A stretch of 38,677 bases of DNA from Nostoc indistinguendum CM1-VF10 (GCA_019359215.1 JAHHHS010000068.1:1-38677), one strand, 5' to 3'; shown: positions 1-7,963, counted from the first letter of the stretch. Numbers and translations are program-made. The notes: generated by a model from the letters alone, not told the origin.

Positions 1-84
1 ATTTCAAAAAATTAATTTTTTGAAAACTTTTTAGCGTGACCCTTTATTTTCAACAACCAATTCTTATTGAGAAAAGTCATGCTA

Positions 85-303
85 TTACTCACTTTTAGAC
101 TTTTTATTTACATCGAACTCAGGTGAATCAGTGCGCTCGTAGAGTTCCCAGCCAATGGCCACAGTCTGCATTTGTGACCCGATAAATAAAAGTACACGCC
201 CAATCGTAAATAGTCGATAGTCACGAAACCTCAGCGCTGCAAAAGGATCGTGTTGTGCAGATTCATCATTGGGGAGGTTTAATTTCCGTTTGCTCGAAGA
301 CAT
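85..303 (-). pseudogene. MFS transporter, N-terminal fragment
   Basis: The first ~60 residues (PFAALRFRDYRLFTIGR, then a first membrane segment through QMQTVAIGWELYERTDSP) match the N-terminus of major-facilitator exporters of the EntS type, which are about 400-430 aa with 12 TM helices. After the SP dipeptide the reading frame runs into an unrelated tail (EFDVNKKSKSE) and stops, so 11 of 12 helices are missing and the product cannot transport. The ATG overlaps the 3' end of marR by 38 bp, which suggests an original translationally coupled exporter/regulator operon. The break at about position 122 coincides with the sequence TGAGTTCGATG, which resembles the end of the MITE-like element near 23.1 kb. 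Fragment identity is fairly sure; the cause of truncation is inference. Confidence 0.75.
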
Positions 304-742
304 TTTTTAGTAGACCCAACCCTTCTTCAATATGGGAAATTTGCTCTGGTGTGAGATGATTCAGAAGCTCGGCAATATGAGCGCGAGTTTGGTCTTGGGA
401 TTGCTTTAAATTATGCCTTCCCTCGTCAGTCAGATTCAGAAGGACTCGCCGCCGTTCTTGGGGATCATCTATGCGTTGTACTAAGTTGCGCTGTACTAAC
501 CGTTCTGTGGTAGCTGAAGCTGTGGCACAGGTAACACCTAAGTGTTCCGCCAACTCAGATAGCGAAGCACCTGGATTGCGGTTGAGAAATGCTAGCGATC
601 GCAACTGTGGTACTGATAAAGAAGCAGCACTATGAATCCGCATATCCGCTCGAATAAACCGCATCATTAATGGAACTGTCTCCATGACTTTGGCAGCACA
701 TTCTTCGGAAGTTGCACCCTGAGTAGGTTTATCGAGTTTCAT
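266..742 (-). CDS. MarR-family transcriptional regulator
   Basis: A 158-aa protein, the usual MarR size. The winged helix is clear: a recognition region around LSELAEHLGVTCATASATTE, followed by the wing RIDDPQERRRVLLNLTDEG with the conserved D-x-R-x-R pattern. The N- and C-terminal helices would form the dimer interface. The ATG at 742 is preceded by AGGAGA; an upstream extension of the frame into the permease gene is not a credible start. It lies 20 bp downstream of the ABC permease gene and overlaps the truncated MFS gene. MarR proteins normally repress the neighbouring efflux genes and are released by small phenolic or drug-like ligands. The perfect palindrome at 2451-2475 is the likely operator. 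The ligand is unknown. Confidence 0.9.
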   Translation of the reverse strand: MKLDKPTQGATSEECAAKVMETVPLMMRFIRADMRIHSAASLSVPQLRSLAFLNRNPGASLSELAEHLGVTCATASATTERLVQRNLVQRIDDPQERRRVLLNLTDEGRHNLKQSQDQTRAHIAELLNHLTPEQISHIEEGLGLLKNVFEQTEIKPPQ

Positions 743-762
743 AATGCTTAATGTTCTCCTGA

Positions 763-1620
763 TTACATTGCTACCCGTGGATAAAGTCGTCCACAGATAA
801 GGGTCAAGCCGATTAATGTTAACAAGAGAATTGTACAATCCCAACCAAAGCCATAGATACTAGTGCCGTTGACTAACATCGTTCCACGTAATGCATCTAC
901 CTCATAAGTCAAAGGATTGATGTGGGATAAAAACTTTAACCAGTTGGGCATTAATGAAATAGGATAGATAGCATTACTGGCAAAAAATAACGGCATAGTT
1001 AACAATTGCCCAATTCCTGTCATCCGTTCTCTGGTTTTCACCAGACAGCCAATGATTAACGAAAAAGTGCAAAAACAACCAGCCCCCAGCATCACAACTA
1101 GTAAGACTTGCAAAAAAGCTAAAAGATGCAGATTGAGTTGCACACCTAAGAAAAATGACAATCCATAAATAATAAATACTTGTGATAAGCAGCGTACCCC
1201 ACAAGCCAAGGACTTACCCAAAACCATTGCTATACGGGGTGTCGGACTAGCCAAGAATTTATGTACAACTCCTAAATCTCGCTCCCAAATCAATGTCATC
1301 CCACCTGTAAAAATGGCGACAAACAATACACTCTGTGCCAAAATACCCGCCGCCATGAAGTCTAAATAAGGTAAATTCCCTGTGGGTATTGCTCGCAGAC
1401 GAGAAAAGACTTGACCAAAAATCAGTAGCCATAATGCTGGTTGTACGGCGCGAATTACTAAATCAGTGGGATCGTGCCGGAGTTTTCGCACTTCCATTTC
1501 GGCAATTACCAGGGTTTTTGCGAATATCTGATTCAGTGCAGAGATGACACGATTAGTTCGGTGATATAGTTTTGTCTTAACCCAACCGTTGAGATGTACG
1601 TCTGGTTCTTGCTGTGTCAC
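763..1620 (-). CDS. ABC-2 type exporter permease (DrrB-like)
   Basis: A 285-aa membrane protein with about six hydrophobic segments and the ABC2-membrane layout: a cytosolic N-terminus containing EMEVRKLRHDPTDL, a first TM at ALWLLIFGQVF, an amphipathic loop with ERDLGVVHKFLASPTPR (the coupling-helix region of this family) and a final TM near the C-terminus. It starts with GTG preceded by a strong AGGAGGAG ribosome-binding site, and this GTG lies inside the ATPase gene (44-bp overlap), so the two subunits are translationally coupled. The complex probably exports a hydrophobic or drug-like compound, or a lipid. The substrate cannot be read from sequence. Confidence 0.9.
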   Translation of the reverse strand: MTQQEPDVHLNGWVKTKLYHRTNRVISALNQIFAKTLVIAEMEVRKLRHDPTDLVIRAVQPALWLLIFGQVFSRLRAIPTGNLPYLDFMAAGILAQSVLFVAIFTGGMTLIWERDLGVVHKFLASPTPRIAMVLGKSLACGVRCLSQVFIIYGLSFFLGVQLNLHLLAFLQVLLVVMLGAGCFCTFSLIIGCLVKTRERMTGIGQLLTMPLFFASNAIYPISLMPNWLKFLSHINPLTYEVDALRGTMLVNGTSIYGFGWDCTILLLTLIGLTLICGRLYPRVAM

Positions 1621-2434
1621 GGTAGTTGACTCCTCCTGATTTTAATTGGTCGCCTGTGTGGTGAATAAAGACATCATCCAAAGTTGCATTAGGTTTACCC
1701 AAAGCGGCTTTCAAGTCACTGGGTGCGCCTGTTGTCACAACTTGCCCTTGCTGCATAATCACAACTCGACTACACAGACTATCGGCTTCTTCTAAAAAGT
1801 GAGTAGTTAAAAAGATAGTTGTGCCATAATCTGCCCGGAGTTGTTGTACAAGTTGCCATACCTGATTACGGGCAATGGGATCTAGTCCCACAGTCGGCTC
1901 ATCAAGGAATAAAATTCGGGGTTGATGCATAATCGATTGGGCAATTTCTAGCTTGCGAATCATGCCACCAGAATAGTTGCGTACCAAGCGATGAGCTGCG
2001 TCTTGCAAACCCATAAAACCAAGAACCTCTTGAATACACCTTTGTCGGCGGCTACGGGGAATGTCATACAGTTTGGCAAAGATTAACAGGTTTTCGTAAC
2101 CTGTGAGGCTACCATCAGCAGATAGAGCTTGGGGTACATAACCTAATATTCGCCTCACACCAGCAGCCTGATGTGTCACGTCATAGCCTGCTATAGTTGC
2201 GTTTCCGGCACTGATGGGTAACAAGGTGGTCAACATTTTGATGACTGTACTTTTGCCTGCCCCATTAGGGCCGAGTAAGCCAAATATCTCACCCTGTTCT
2301 ACAGTGATGCTTAAATCATCAACTGCGATAGCTTTGTCAAAATAACGTGTCAGTCCTTGGGTTTCCAAAATCACTGCTTGAGAATTATTAGGTAGTGATT
2401 TTGATACATCTGTATTTCCTGTAAATATGGTCAC
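1577..2434 (-). CDS. ABC exporter ATP-binding subunit (DrrA-like)
   Basis: A 285-aa nucleotide-binding protein of the DrrA/CcmA type. Walker A GPNGAGKST is at residues 55-63, the Q-loop around GYVPQ at 99-102, the signature SGGM at about 155-158 (the degenerate form common in this exporter class), Walker B ILFLDEP at 174-180, and the H-loop at TTHFLEEAD. A C-terminal extension with TLDDVFIHHTG is typical of DrrA-like ATPases. Translation starts at GTG; no strong ribosome-binding site is visible. It is first in the minus-strand operon with the permease, marR and the broken MFS gene. A perfect inverted repeat sits just upstream of the start. Confidence 0.92.
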   Translation of the reverse strand: MTIFTGNTDVSKSLPNNSQAVILETQGLTRYFDKAIAVDDLSITVEQGEIFGLLGPNGAGKSTVIKMLTTLLPISAGNATIAGYDVTHQAAGVRRILGYVPQALSADGSLTGYENLLIFAKLYDIPRSRRQRCIQEVLGFMGLQDAAHRLVRNYSGGMIRKLEIAQSIMHQPRILFLDEPTVGLDPIARNQVWQLVQQLRADYGTTIFLTTHFLEEADSLCSRVVIMQQGQVVTTGAPSDLKAALGKPNATLDDVFIHHTGDQLKSGGVNYRDTARTRRTSQRLG

Positions 2435-2450
2435 AAGTCTTACGCACTTT

Positions 2451-2475
2451 TAATATTTAGCTTATCTAAATATTA
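2451..2475. promoter_or_regulatory. Perfect palindrome upstream of the ABC exporter operon, candidate MarR operator
   Basis: TAATATTTAG, a 5-bp spacer, then CTAAATATTA: 10-bp perfect arms, 16 bp upstream of the ABC ATPase start codon. Size, AT-richness and position fit a MarR-dimer site that would overlap the promoter or leader of the operon ending in marR. Binding is inferred only from position and symmetry. Confidence 0.6.
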
Positions 2476-2498
2476 GTTTGCCATAATTCAGGGGGAAG

Positions 2499-2807
2499 TC
2501 AAGAGTCTGGATTTAAATTTGCGGATTCTGCTATTTCTAGGCGATTACCACCAGGATCACGAATGAAAAAGCGCTTGGTGAATGGTATGGGTTGGCCGTT
2601 AATAATTTCTACCCCATGTGCTTGGAGATGTTTTGCAAAAGCCTCCAAGTTGTCAACTTGGAAACAAATATGCCGTCTAGATACTGCATTATTAGCCTGC
2701 TGCTCTGTGCTGATATGGATTTGGATATTTCCTAGTACATACGATGCGCCACTATTAGTTTGCAGATCCTTTGGTTTAGTAATTTCTGTTAATCCTAAAA
2801 CGCAATT
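2499..2807 (-). pseudogene. VOC/glyoxalase-family protein, 5'-truncated remnant
   Basis: Read on the minus strand this stretch gives about 100 codons without a stop: VLGLTEITKPKDLQT..., then RRHICFQVDNLEAFAKHL, then FFIRDPGGNRLEIAE and a TGA at 2499-2501. This is the vicinal-oxygen-chelate fold from the end of the first beta-strand module to the C-terminal metal-binding strand (H in RRHICFQV, E in NRLEIAE). The first ~20-25 residues, including the first metal ligand, are missing: an in-frame TAA at 2808-2810 precedes it and no start codon exists in the remaining frame. It is therefore a broken gene, probably a glyoxalase- or fosfomycin-resistance-like dioxygenase. Confidence 0.75.
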
Positions 2808-2896
2808 TTATTTTGCTTTTCAGCACAATTTAATATAACTACTGTAAACCGTCCAATTTATAGTAGATTAAACTCAAGAGATATTAAGAGTAAATT

Positions 2897-3646
2897 ATGA
2901 TAGGAAAATTAGACGGTAAAGTAGCCATTATTACTGGGGCTTCTGCGGGTATTGGTGAAGCTACGGCCATTACCTTAGCAGCAGAAGGGGCAAAAGTGGT
3001 AATTGCAGCTAGAAGAAGCGATCGCTTGGAAGTATTAGCAAAACGCATCGAATCCAGTGGTGGGCAGGCTTTACCTATAGTTACCGATATCACCGACGAA
3101 ACCCAAGCCAACAACCTCATCCACAAAGCAAATGCAGCGTTAGGGCAAGTGGATATATTAGTGAACAACGCAGGTGTAGCCCTCACAGGTAATATTCATG
3201 GTGGCAACACTTCAGACTGGCGGCGGATGTTTGATGTCAATGTCTTCGGATTGCTTTATGCTACCCATGCCGTCCTACCAATTTTCAAAGCCCAAGGCGG
3301 AGGGCATATAGTTAATATCTCATCAGTAGCAGGTCGTATAGCGCGTGCAGGTGTCGGCATATACAACGCAACTAAATGGGGCGTGAACGCTATTTCAGAA
3401 TCCCTACGGCAAGAAGTTCTGCAAGATAATATCCGCGTCACTATCATTGAACCTGGTTTGGTGGAGACAGAAATCAATAATCATGTCACTGATCCTGTAG
3501 CCAAAAAGAATGTTGAAGAACGAATCAAGGCGATCGCACCATTGCAAAGTGAAGATATTGCCAGAGCGATCGCTTATGCTGTAACTCAGCCACCCCATGT
3601 TAATGTCAATGAAATTCTCATTCGACCAACTCAGCAAGAACGGTAA
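2897..3646 (+). CDS. SDR-family NAD(P)-dependent oxidoreductase
   Basis: A 249-aa classical short-chain dehydrogenase/reductase. The cofactor motif TGASAGIG is at residues 13-20, the NNAG motif at 90-93, and the catalytic set is S142/S143, Y156 and K160 (YNATK). Arginines after the second strand (AARR, residues 38-40) favour NADP(H). It resembles the YdfG-like cytosolic reductases that act on hydroxy acids or aldehydes; the exact substrate is not predictable. Its stop codon overlaps the start of the next gene by one base (TAATG), so it is coupled to the DOPA-dioxygenase-like protein, which suggests a shared small-molecule pathway. Confidence 0.92.
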   Translation: MIGKLDGKVAIITGASAGIGEATAITLAAEGAKVVIAARRSDRLEVLAKRIESSGGQALPIVTDITDETQANNLIHKANAALGQVDILVNNAGVALTGNIHGGNTSDWRRMFDVNVFGLLYATHAVLPIFKAQGGGHIVNISSVAGRIARAGVGIYNATKWGVNAISESLRQEVLQDNIRVTIIEPGLVETEINNHVTDPVAKKNVEERIKAIAPLQSEDIARAIAYAVTQPPHVNVNEILIRPTQQER

Positions 3647-4005
3647 TGAAAGAAAATAGAATCATCACTGGTTTTCACGCTCATGTCTATTACGATAGCG
3701 AAACTCGTGACATTGCCACCCGTATCCGAGAAGGATTAGGCGCTAAATTTGAAGTGCGACTGGGACGCTGGCATGATCAGCCCATTGGCCCCCATCCAAA
3801 ATCAATGTATCAAGTTGCCTTTGCACCAAACCAATTTCCTCAAGTTGTACCCTGGCTAATGCTGAACCGTGAGGAGTTAGATATTCTTGTTCACCCTGAA
3901 ACAGGTGATGATGTCACAGATCATACAGCACACGCTCTATGGCTAGGAAATAAGCTAGATTTAAATATCGATTTCCTACAACGAATCAAACCCAACGCCT
4001 CTTGA
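3646..4005 (+). CDS. DOPA 4,5-dioxygenase family protein
   Basis: A 119-aa protein matching the small extradiol dioxygenase family of fungal/bacterial DOPA 4,5-dioxygenase. It has the N-terminal FHAHVYYD motif, GPHPKSMYQV in the middle and the C-terminal HPETGDDVTDHTAHALWLG motif. These histidines are the family's presumed Fe(II) ligands and all are present. Length is normal. Family members cleave catechol-type rings between carbons 4 and 5, but most bacterial homologues have unknown physiological substrates. Translation is coupled to the upstream SDR through a 1-bp overlap. Confidence 0.88.
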   Translation: MKENRIITGFHAHVYYDSETRDIATRIREGLGAKFEVRLGRWHDQPIGPHPKSMYQVAFAPNQFPQVVPWLMLNREELDILVHPETGDDVTDHTAHALWLGNKLDLNIDFLQRIKPNAS

Positions 4006-4422
4006 TTATTAATTACCATAACGCTTGGGTGCTAAAGTCAGTCCATCTGCGTAGGTGTTAGCGTAGCGTATCGTGGAGAATCTAACCGTACTATTACGCA
4101 GAAGCAACTACGAGAAGCGTCTTCAAGAGTTGGCATCGCAATCAAACTTAAGTCTATGCGATCGTCTTGAGATAGTTTAGTGTTGAACTCATGAATGGAG
4201 ATAGTAAGCCGTTTATTGTCGTAACTGCAAGAGTTTTTCTGGTTCGCGTAAAAATGCACAGATACTCGGAAAAACTTGGTGTTAGATTCAGCATTTTACC
4301 ACTAGACATAATTTTTCGGATCTTGCGTTTACTGCTTATCTATGTGAATATTCTATCAGCAAAATACTGTAAATCACCGACTTTATCGTAGTATTGAATT
4401 TGCTTATAGCCTGAATGCACGT
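4006..4422. other. Intergenic region upstream of ssuA1
   Basis: No credible gene. A short open stretch on the plus strand (about 4050-4170; peptide QKQLREASSRVGIAIKL) looks protein-like but has no start and may be a relic. It includes a cyanobacterial repeat-like run (TTAGCGTAGCGTATCGTGG, about 4059-4077). Near 4366-4395 there is a degenerate version of the TTACCGTA site seen elsewhere in the window (ATACTGTAAATC followed by TCGTAGTATT), 28-57 bp before ssuA1. Confidence 0.4.
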
Positions 4423-5481
4423 ATGTTAACCAAGTATTTATTACATCGACTTATGAAGATTGTCAGCAACTTTCTTCAGAATTATGGAACGTGGAAAATT
4501 GGCACATTTGCCTTATTCTTTGCCTGCGGGTTAAGTTTGACTCTTGTTATATCTGCGTGTTCTCCTAACAACACAGTTAATTCCGCCACAACGCAGACAA
4601 CAAATAAAGGTATTGTAGTTCGTATCGGCTATCAAAAAGCGGCGACTATTCTCAATGCTCTCAAGAATCGAGGCAGTTTAGGGCAAACTTTAACTGCTGC
4701 TGGTGCTTCAGTGACATGGGCAGAATTTCCCGCAGGCCCGCCTATGTTGGAAGCGATGAACGCAGGTAGTATTGACTTTGGCTATACAGGTGAATCACCT
4801 CCTATTTTTGCCCAAGCGGCAGGTACTCCCTTGCTTTATGTTGCTTATGATCCTTGGAGTCCTAAAGCTGAAGCAATTGTTGTACCGAAAAATTCACCAA
4901 TTAAAAGTGTTGCTGAACTTAAAGGTAAAAAAGTTGCCTTTGCCAAAGGATCGAACACTAACTATCTTGTTTTCAAAGCTGTAAAAGCTGCCGGATTAAA
5001 ATATAGTGACATCAAACCAATACATCTAACACCAGCAGATGCCCGTGCAGCTTTTGAAAGTGGTAACGTTGATGCTTGGGCAATTTGGGACCCTTACTTA
5101 GCAGCAGTTGAACACGATATAGATGTGAGAACTTTAACAGATGCGACAAATTTAGCACCAAATCGGGGTTATTATCTTGCTCGTCAAGAGTTTGTCAATT
5201 CTCATCCAGATTTATTAAAAACTCTTTTAGATGAAGTCACCAAAATAGATAAATGGGCAACAAATAATCCAGACGAGGTTGCCAAGTTCCTCGAACCAGA
5301 ATTAGGTATTAAAGCAGCCGCATTGGAAATTGCTGAAAAGCGCCGGAAGTATGGCGTTTTACCTTTGACAGATGAAGTAATTACTCAGCAACAAAATATT
5401 GCCGATACTTTTCATCAAATTAAGCTAGTTCCCAAGGAAATTCAGGTTAAAGACATCGTTTGGAACGGTAACAAATCCTAA
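4423..5481 (+). CDS. ssuA: Aliphatic sulfonate ABC transporter substrate-binding lipoprotein (SsuA1)
   Basis: A 352-aa periplasmic binding protein of the SsuA/TauA class. It has a hydrophobic signal segment and lipobox ISAC with the modified cysteine at about residue 46. The family hallmarks are VRIGYQKAATILNALKNRG, EFPAGPPMLEAMNAGSIDFG, TGESPPIFAQAAG, VPKNSPIKSVAELKGKKVAF and DAWAIWDPYLAA. It should capture alkanesulfonates for an SsuBC membrane complex. The only ssuB and ssuC in the window are about 12 kb away. No strong ribosome-binding site separates the ATG at 4423 from the alternative ATG at 4453; both keep the signal peptide. It is followed by a degraded flavoprotein/ferredoxin operon. 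It is the intact counterpart of the interrupted ssuA2 at 19.4 kb. Confidence 0.9.
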   Translation: MLTKYLLHRLMKIVSNFLQNYGTWKIGTFALFFACGLSLTLVISACSPNNTVNSATTQTTNKGIVVRIGYQKAATILNALKNRGSLGQTLTAAGASVTWAEFPAGPPMLEAMNAGSIDFGYTGESPPIFAQAAGTPLLYVAYDPWSPKAEAIVVPKNSPIKSVAELKGKKVAFAKGSNTNYLVFKAVKAAGLKYSDIKPIHLTPADARAAFESGNVDAWAIWDPYLAAVEHDIDVRTLTDATNLAPNRGYYLARQEFVNSHPDLLKTLLDEVTKIDKWATNNPDEVAKFLEPELGIKAAALEIAEKRRKYGVLPLTDEVITQQQNIADTFHQIKLVPKEIQVKDIVWNGNKS

Positions 5482-5523
5482 AAATTCCCTCCCTACTCTT
5501 TACTCGCCCAGTTCTAAAAGCTT

Positions 5524-5758
5524 ATGGACATCAATACCCAACGGATAAAAACTGATGTACTTGTCATCGGTGGCGGTACAGCTGGAACGATGGCTGGAAT
5601 TAAAGCCAAACAAGCAAATCCCGATGCGGAGGTGCTGATTTTAGAAAAATCTAACATTCGACGAAGTGGTGCGATCGCAATGGGTATGGATGCCTGTAGA
5701 TGCTTATATAGTGGAAATGGATAGAGTCAAAGAACTTTATGATGTAGCTGTGAGCTAA
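5524..5758 (+). pseudogene. FAD-dependent fumarate-reductase/APS-reductase-A-like flavoprotein, remnant
   Basis: The first ~55 residues are a textbook FAD-binding N-terminus: TDVLVIGGGTAGTMAGIKA (GxGxxG-type dinucleotide loop), acidic E at LILEKSN, then RRSGAIAMGMDA. Related flavoproteins run to 500-600 aa; here the frame collapses after MGMDA and stops at about 5724. In another frame, 5696-5758 reads VDAYIVEMDRVKELYDVAVS and then TAA, which could be a surviving internal or C-terminal piece joined by a large deletion. The expected partner, a 2x[4Fe-4S] ferredoxin, also survives only as a pseudogene 900 bp downstream. FAD-domain identity is firm; the assignment of the second fragment is weak. 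Confidence 0.75.
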
Positions 5759-5762
5759 AATA

Positions 5763-6545
5763 ATGCCTATTTATAATTCAATTGGTCAACAATACTCAAA
5801 AACTCGTGTTACTGACCAGCGCATTGTCAATACATTAGTTAATTTACTTAATTTACCCAAAGATAGTATTATCGCTGATATTGGGGCTGGTACTGGTGGT
5901 TACAGTTTAGCACTAGCTAACCAAGGATTTATTGTTAATGCTATTGAACCTTCTGTAGTGATGCAAAAGCAAGCAAAAGAGCATCCACAAATTAAGTGGT
6001 TTACTGGCTATGCAGAAAATTTACCTCTACCAGGTAAGTCTGTTGATGGCGTTATCAGTATCCTGGCAATTCATCACTTTGTTCATCTTGAAAAAGCGTT
6101 TCAAGAAATGCAACGAGTTGTTAGACAAGGGGCAATAGTTTTGCTAAGTTTTGATATTAGGTTTGCTAAGAAAATATGGCTTTATGATTATTTCCCGTTT
6201 TTATGGGAAGATGCCTTACGATTTTTACCACTTAATGAACAGATTAATTTAATTCATACTAATACTAAAAGGCGTGTTGAAGCCATACCCCTTTTGTTAC
6301 CATACGACTTATCTGATTTATTCGCAGCAGCAGCGTGGAGAAGACCAGAGTTATATCTTCAACCAGAAGTACGTGCGGGAATATCATCTTTTGCTTTAGC
6401 TAATCAAGATTTAATCAATAAAGGATTACAGTTATTGGCAGCAGATTTAAGTAGTGGCGATTGGGTAAAACAGTATGGTGATATTCGCAATTTGACGGAA
6501 ATTGATTTAGGCTATCGTTTTATCCGCGCAACGCTGGATAACTAA
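5763..6545 (+). CDS. Class I SAM-dependent methyltransferase
   Basis: A 260-aa protein with the Rossmann-fold methyltransferase core. Motif I is DIGAGTGGYSLALA at residues ~39-52, the acidic end of strand 2 at AIEPS, motif II-like YAENLPLPGKSVDGVIS, and a post-motif HH in ILAIHHFVHLEKAFQEMQRVV. This resembles the Methyltransf_11 (UbiE/Coq5-like) group. The C-terminal 120 residues are less conserved and probably bind the substrate, which is not identifiable. The gene lies intact between the flavoprotein and ferredoxin relics, so either it belonged to that operon or it moved in during its decay. Confidence 0.85.
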   Translation: MPIYNSIGQQYSKTRVTDQRIVNTLVNLLNLPKDSIIADIGAGTGGYSLALANQGFIVNAIEPSVVMQKQAKEHPQIKWFTGYAENLPLPGKSVDGVISILAIHHFVHLEKAFQEMQRVVRQGAIVLLSFDIRFAKKIWLYDYFPFLWEDALRFLPLNEQINLIHTNTKRRVEAIPLLLPYDLSDLFAAAAWRRPELYLQPEVRAGISSFALANQDLINKGLQLLAADLSSGDWVKQYGDIRNLTEIDLGYRFIRATLDN

Positions 6546-6654
6546 ATAATTATAATAGTCTTTGCGAGCAACTGGAATATTTTGTAACAAATCAACAAAT
6601 AGAGCAACGTCTTGTTAAAATTCAAAGTTAGTTCAATTAGGGAGTAATAAATTT

Positions 6655-6878
6655 ATGGCTTTAATCACATAAAGAGTAGAGGTTCCTGTCATTGTTGATG
6701 AATCTAAATGTTTAGAAAAATGCACTGCTTGTATTGAGGTTTGCCCCTTAGACGTGCTAGCAAAAATCCAGAGACAGGAAATTACATGAAATATGACGAG
6801 TGTTGGTTTTGTTTACCTTGTGAGAAAAAATGCCTAACTAATGCTATTACTGTGCAGATTCCCTTCTTATTACGTTAA
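6655..6878 (+). pseudogene. 2x[4Fe-4S] ferredoxin (APS-reductase-beta-like), disrupted
   Basis: An ATG at 6655 with GGAG upstream begins MALIT and is stopped at once by TAA (6670-6672). In the same frame there follows VPVIVDESKCLEKCTACIEV with CPLDVLAK, the first cluster motif CxxCxxC...CP. A one-base loss in an A-run near 6760-6767 shifts the frame; the next frame continues YMKYDECWFCLPCEKKC and TNAITVQIPFLLR, ending at TAA 6878. The second cluster would read CWxCxPCExxCP, but the proline is now leucine. This is the electron-transfer partner normally paired with the flavoprotein relic upstream. Two independent disabling lesions make a single sequencing error an insufficient explanation. Confidence 0.85.
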
Positions 6879-6897
6879 TTATTATTGGTTTAAAAGA

Positions 6898-7853
6898 ATG
6901 AACAATGTCCTAAAATATTGGTTAGAGGTGCTGCGATCGCCTGATGTAAATGAGCGTATAGTAGCTGTCAAAACTTTACAACATCTAGGCGATGATGAAA
7001 CAATCCATGCTTTAATCGTCGCCCTCAAGGATGAAAACATTAGCGTGCAAAAAATAGCAATATCTGCTCTCTGGAAGATTGCCAATCCTGTTGCTATCCC
7101 TCCTTTAATTGAATGCTTTAATTCAGTAAATGTAGATATTCGCACTGAAGCAGCTTCAGCTTTAAATGAGTTAGTTACGCAAGATGAATTACTACTTTTA
7201 CTAGATAAGTTGCAAAATAATGATACCAATACACAATTAAATATTTTAATGCTTTTACGGAAGATTCATGATATTCAATCTTTGCCGGAAATTTTACCAT
7301 TTTTAAAATCAGATAACCCTGAATTAAGAGAAGCAGCAATTACCACACTGCGATATATAAATCAACTAGAAAAATGTCCCCAAGCTTTGAATTTGATTTT
7401 GATGAATCAGTACTTGTGCGCCGATCTGCTGCTTTAACTTTAGGACATTTACAAGATTCAGAAGTCATTATAATACTTTCTCAAGCACTCACAAATGATA
7501 GTGACTGGCAAGTTCGTCGTAATGCATCTAAATCTTTAGCTATTCATGAAAATTATCAAGCCATTTCAGTATTAACAATCGCTTTAAATGATGAACATTG
7601 GCAAGTGCGGAAATCAGCAGCACAAGCTTTGCAAAAAATCCCAGATATTCAAGCTATGCCGAAACTAATTCAAGCATTAACAGATGAATATGCAGATGTC
7701 CGTAAAGAAGCAGTAATTGCACTTGGTAATTTAGCTCATCCTGCTGTTATTAACCCCTTGCAGCAAGCATTAGACGACCCCGATCGAGAAGTTTCCATCC
7801 AAGCGCAACGCGCAATTCAAAAGAATCAAAGAGATAAAAATTCTCTTCCCTAA
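6898..7853 (+). pseudogene. HEAT-repeat protein, frameshifted
   Basis: From the ATG at 6898 about 165 codons encode tandem HEAT/PBS-lyase-like repeats of ~31 residues (for example SPDVNERIVAVKTLQHLGDD, DENISVQKIAISALWKIANP). The frame then shifts near 7395-7401, where ATTTTGATG probably lacks one T, and the remaining ~150 codons continue the repeats in another frame (ESVLVRRSAALTLGHLQDSE, through the stop at 7853). A repaired protein would have about 318 aa and eight to nine HEAT units, a curved protein-binding scaffold. HEAT proteins of this type often assist cofactor or cluster assembly; here it sits directly after a ferredoxin relic. The interruption could be an assembly error, but neighbouring lesions favour real decay. 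Confidence 0.8.
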
Positions 7854-7941
7854 CCTCTAATCCATTGGAATTTGATAACCTTTAGCGAGGCGATTAGTCA
7901 TGTTTGTAATAGCAGCAAAGCGATCGCCATCAATATAAATA

Positions 7942-7963
7942 AGCTAGGAATCGCTCCCTAGCT
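7942..7963 (-). terminator. Hairpin downstream of the pentapeptide-protein gene
   Basis: AGCTAGG and CCTAGCT form a 7-bp stem around an 8-nt loop. On the minus strand it is followed by the T-rich TTATTTATATT. It lies 39 bp beyond the stop of the minus-strand pentapeptide gene, so it is a plausible factor-independent terminator with an imperfect U tract. Confidence 0.5.

Noticed and set aside
2563..2838. Plus-strand 91-codon open frame
   Set aside because: The opposite strand encodes clear VOC-family protein; the plus-strand peptide is Cys/Trp-rich without family resemblance.
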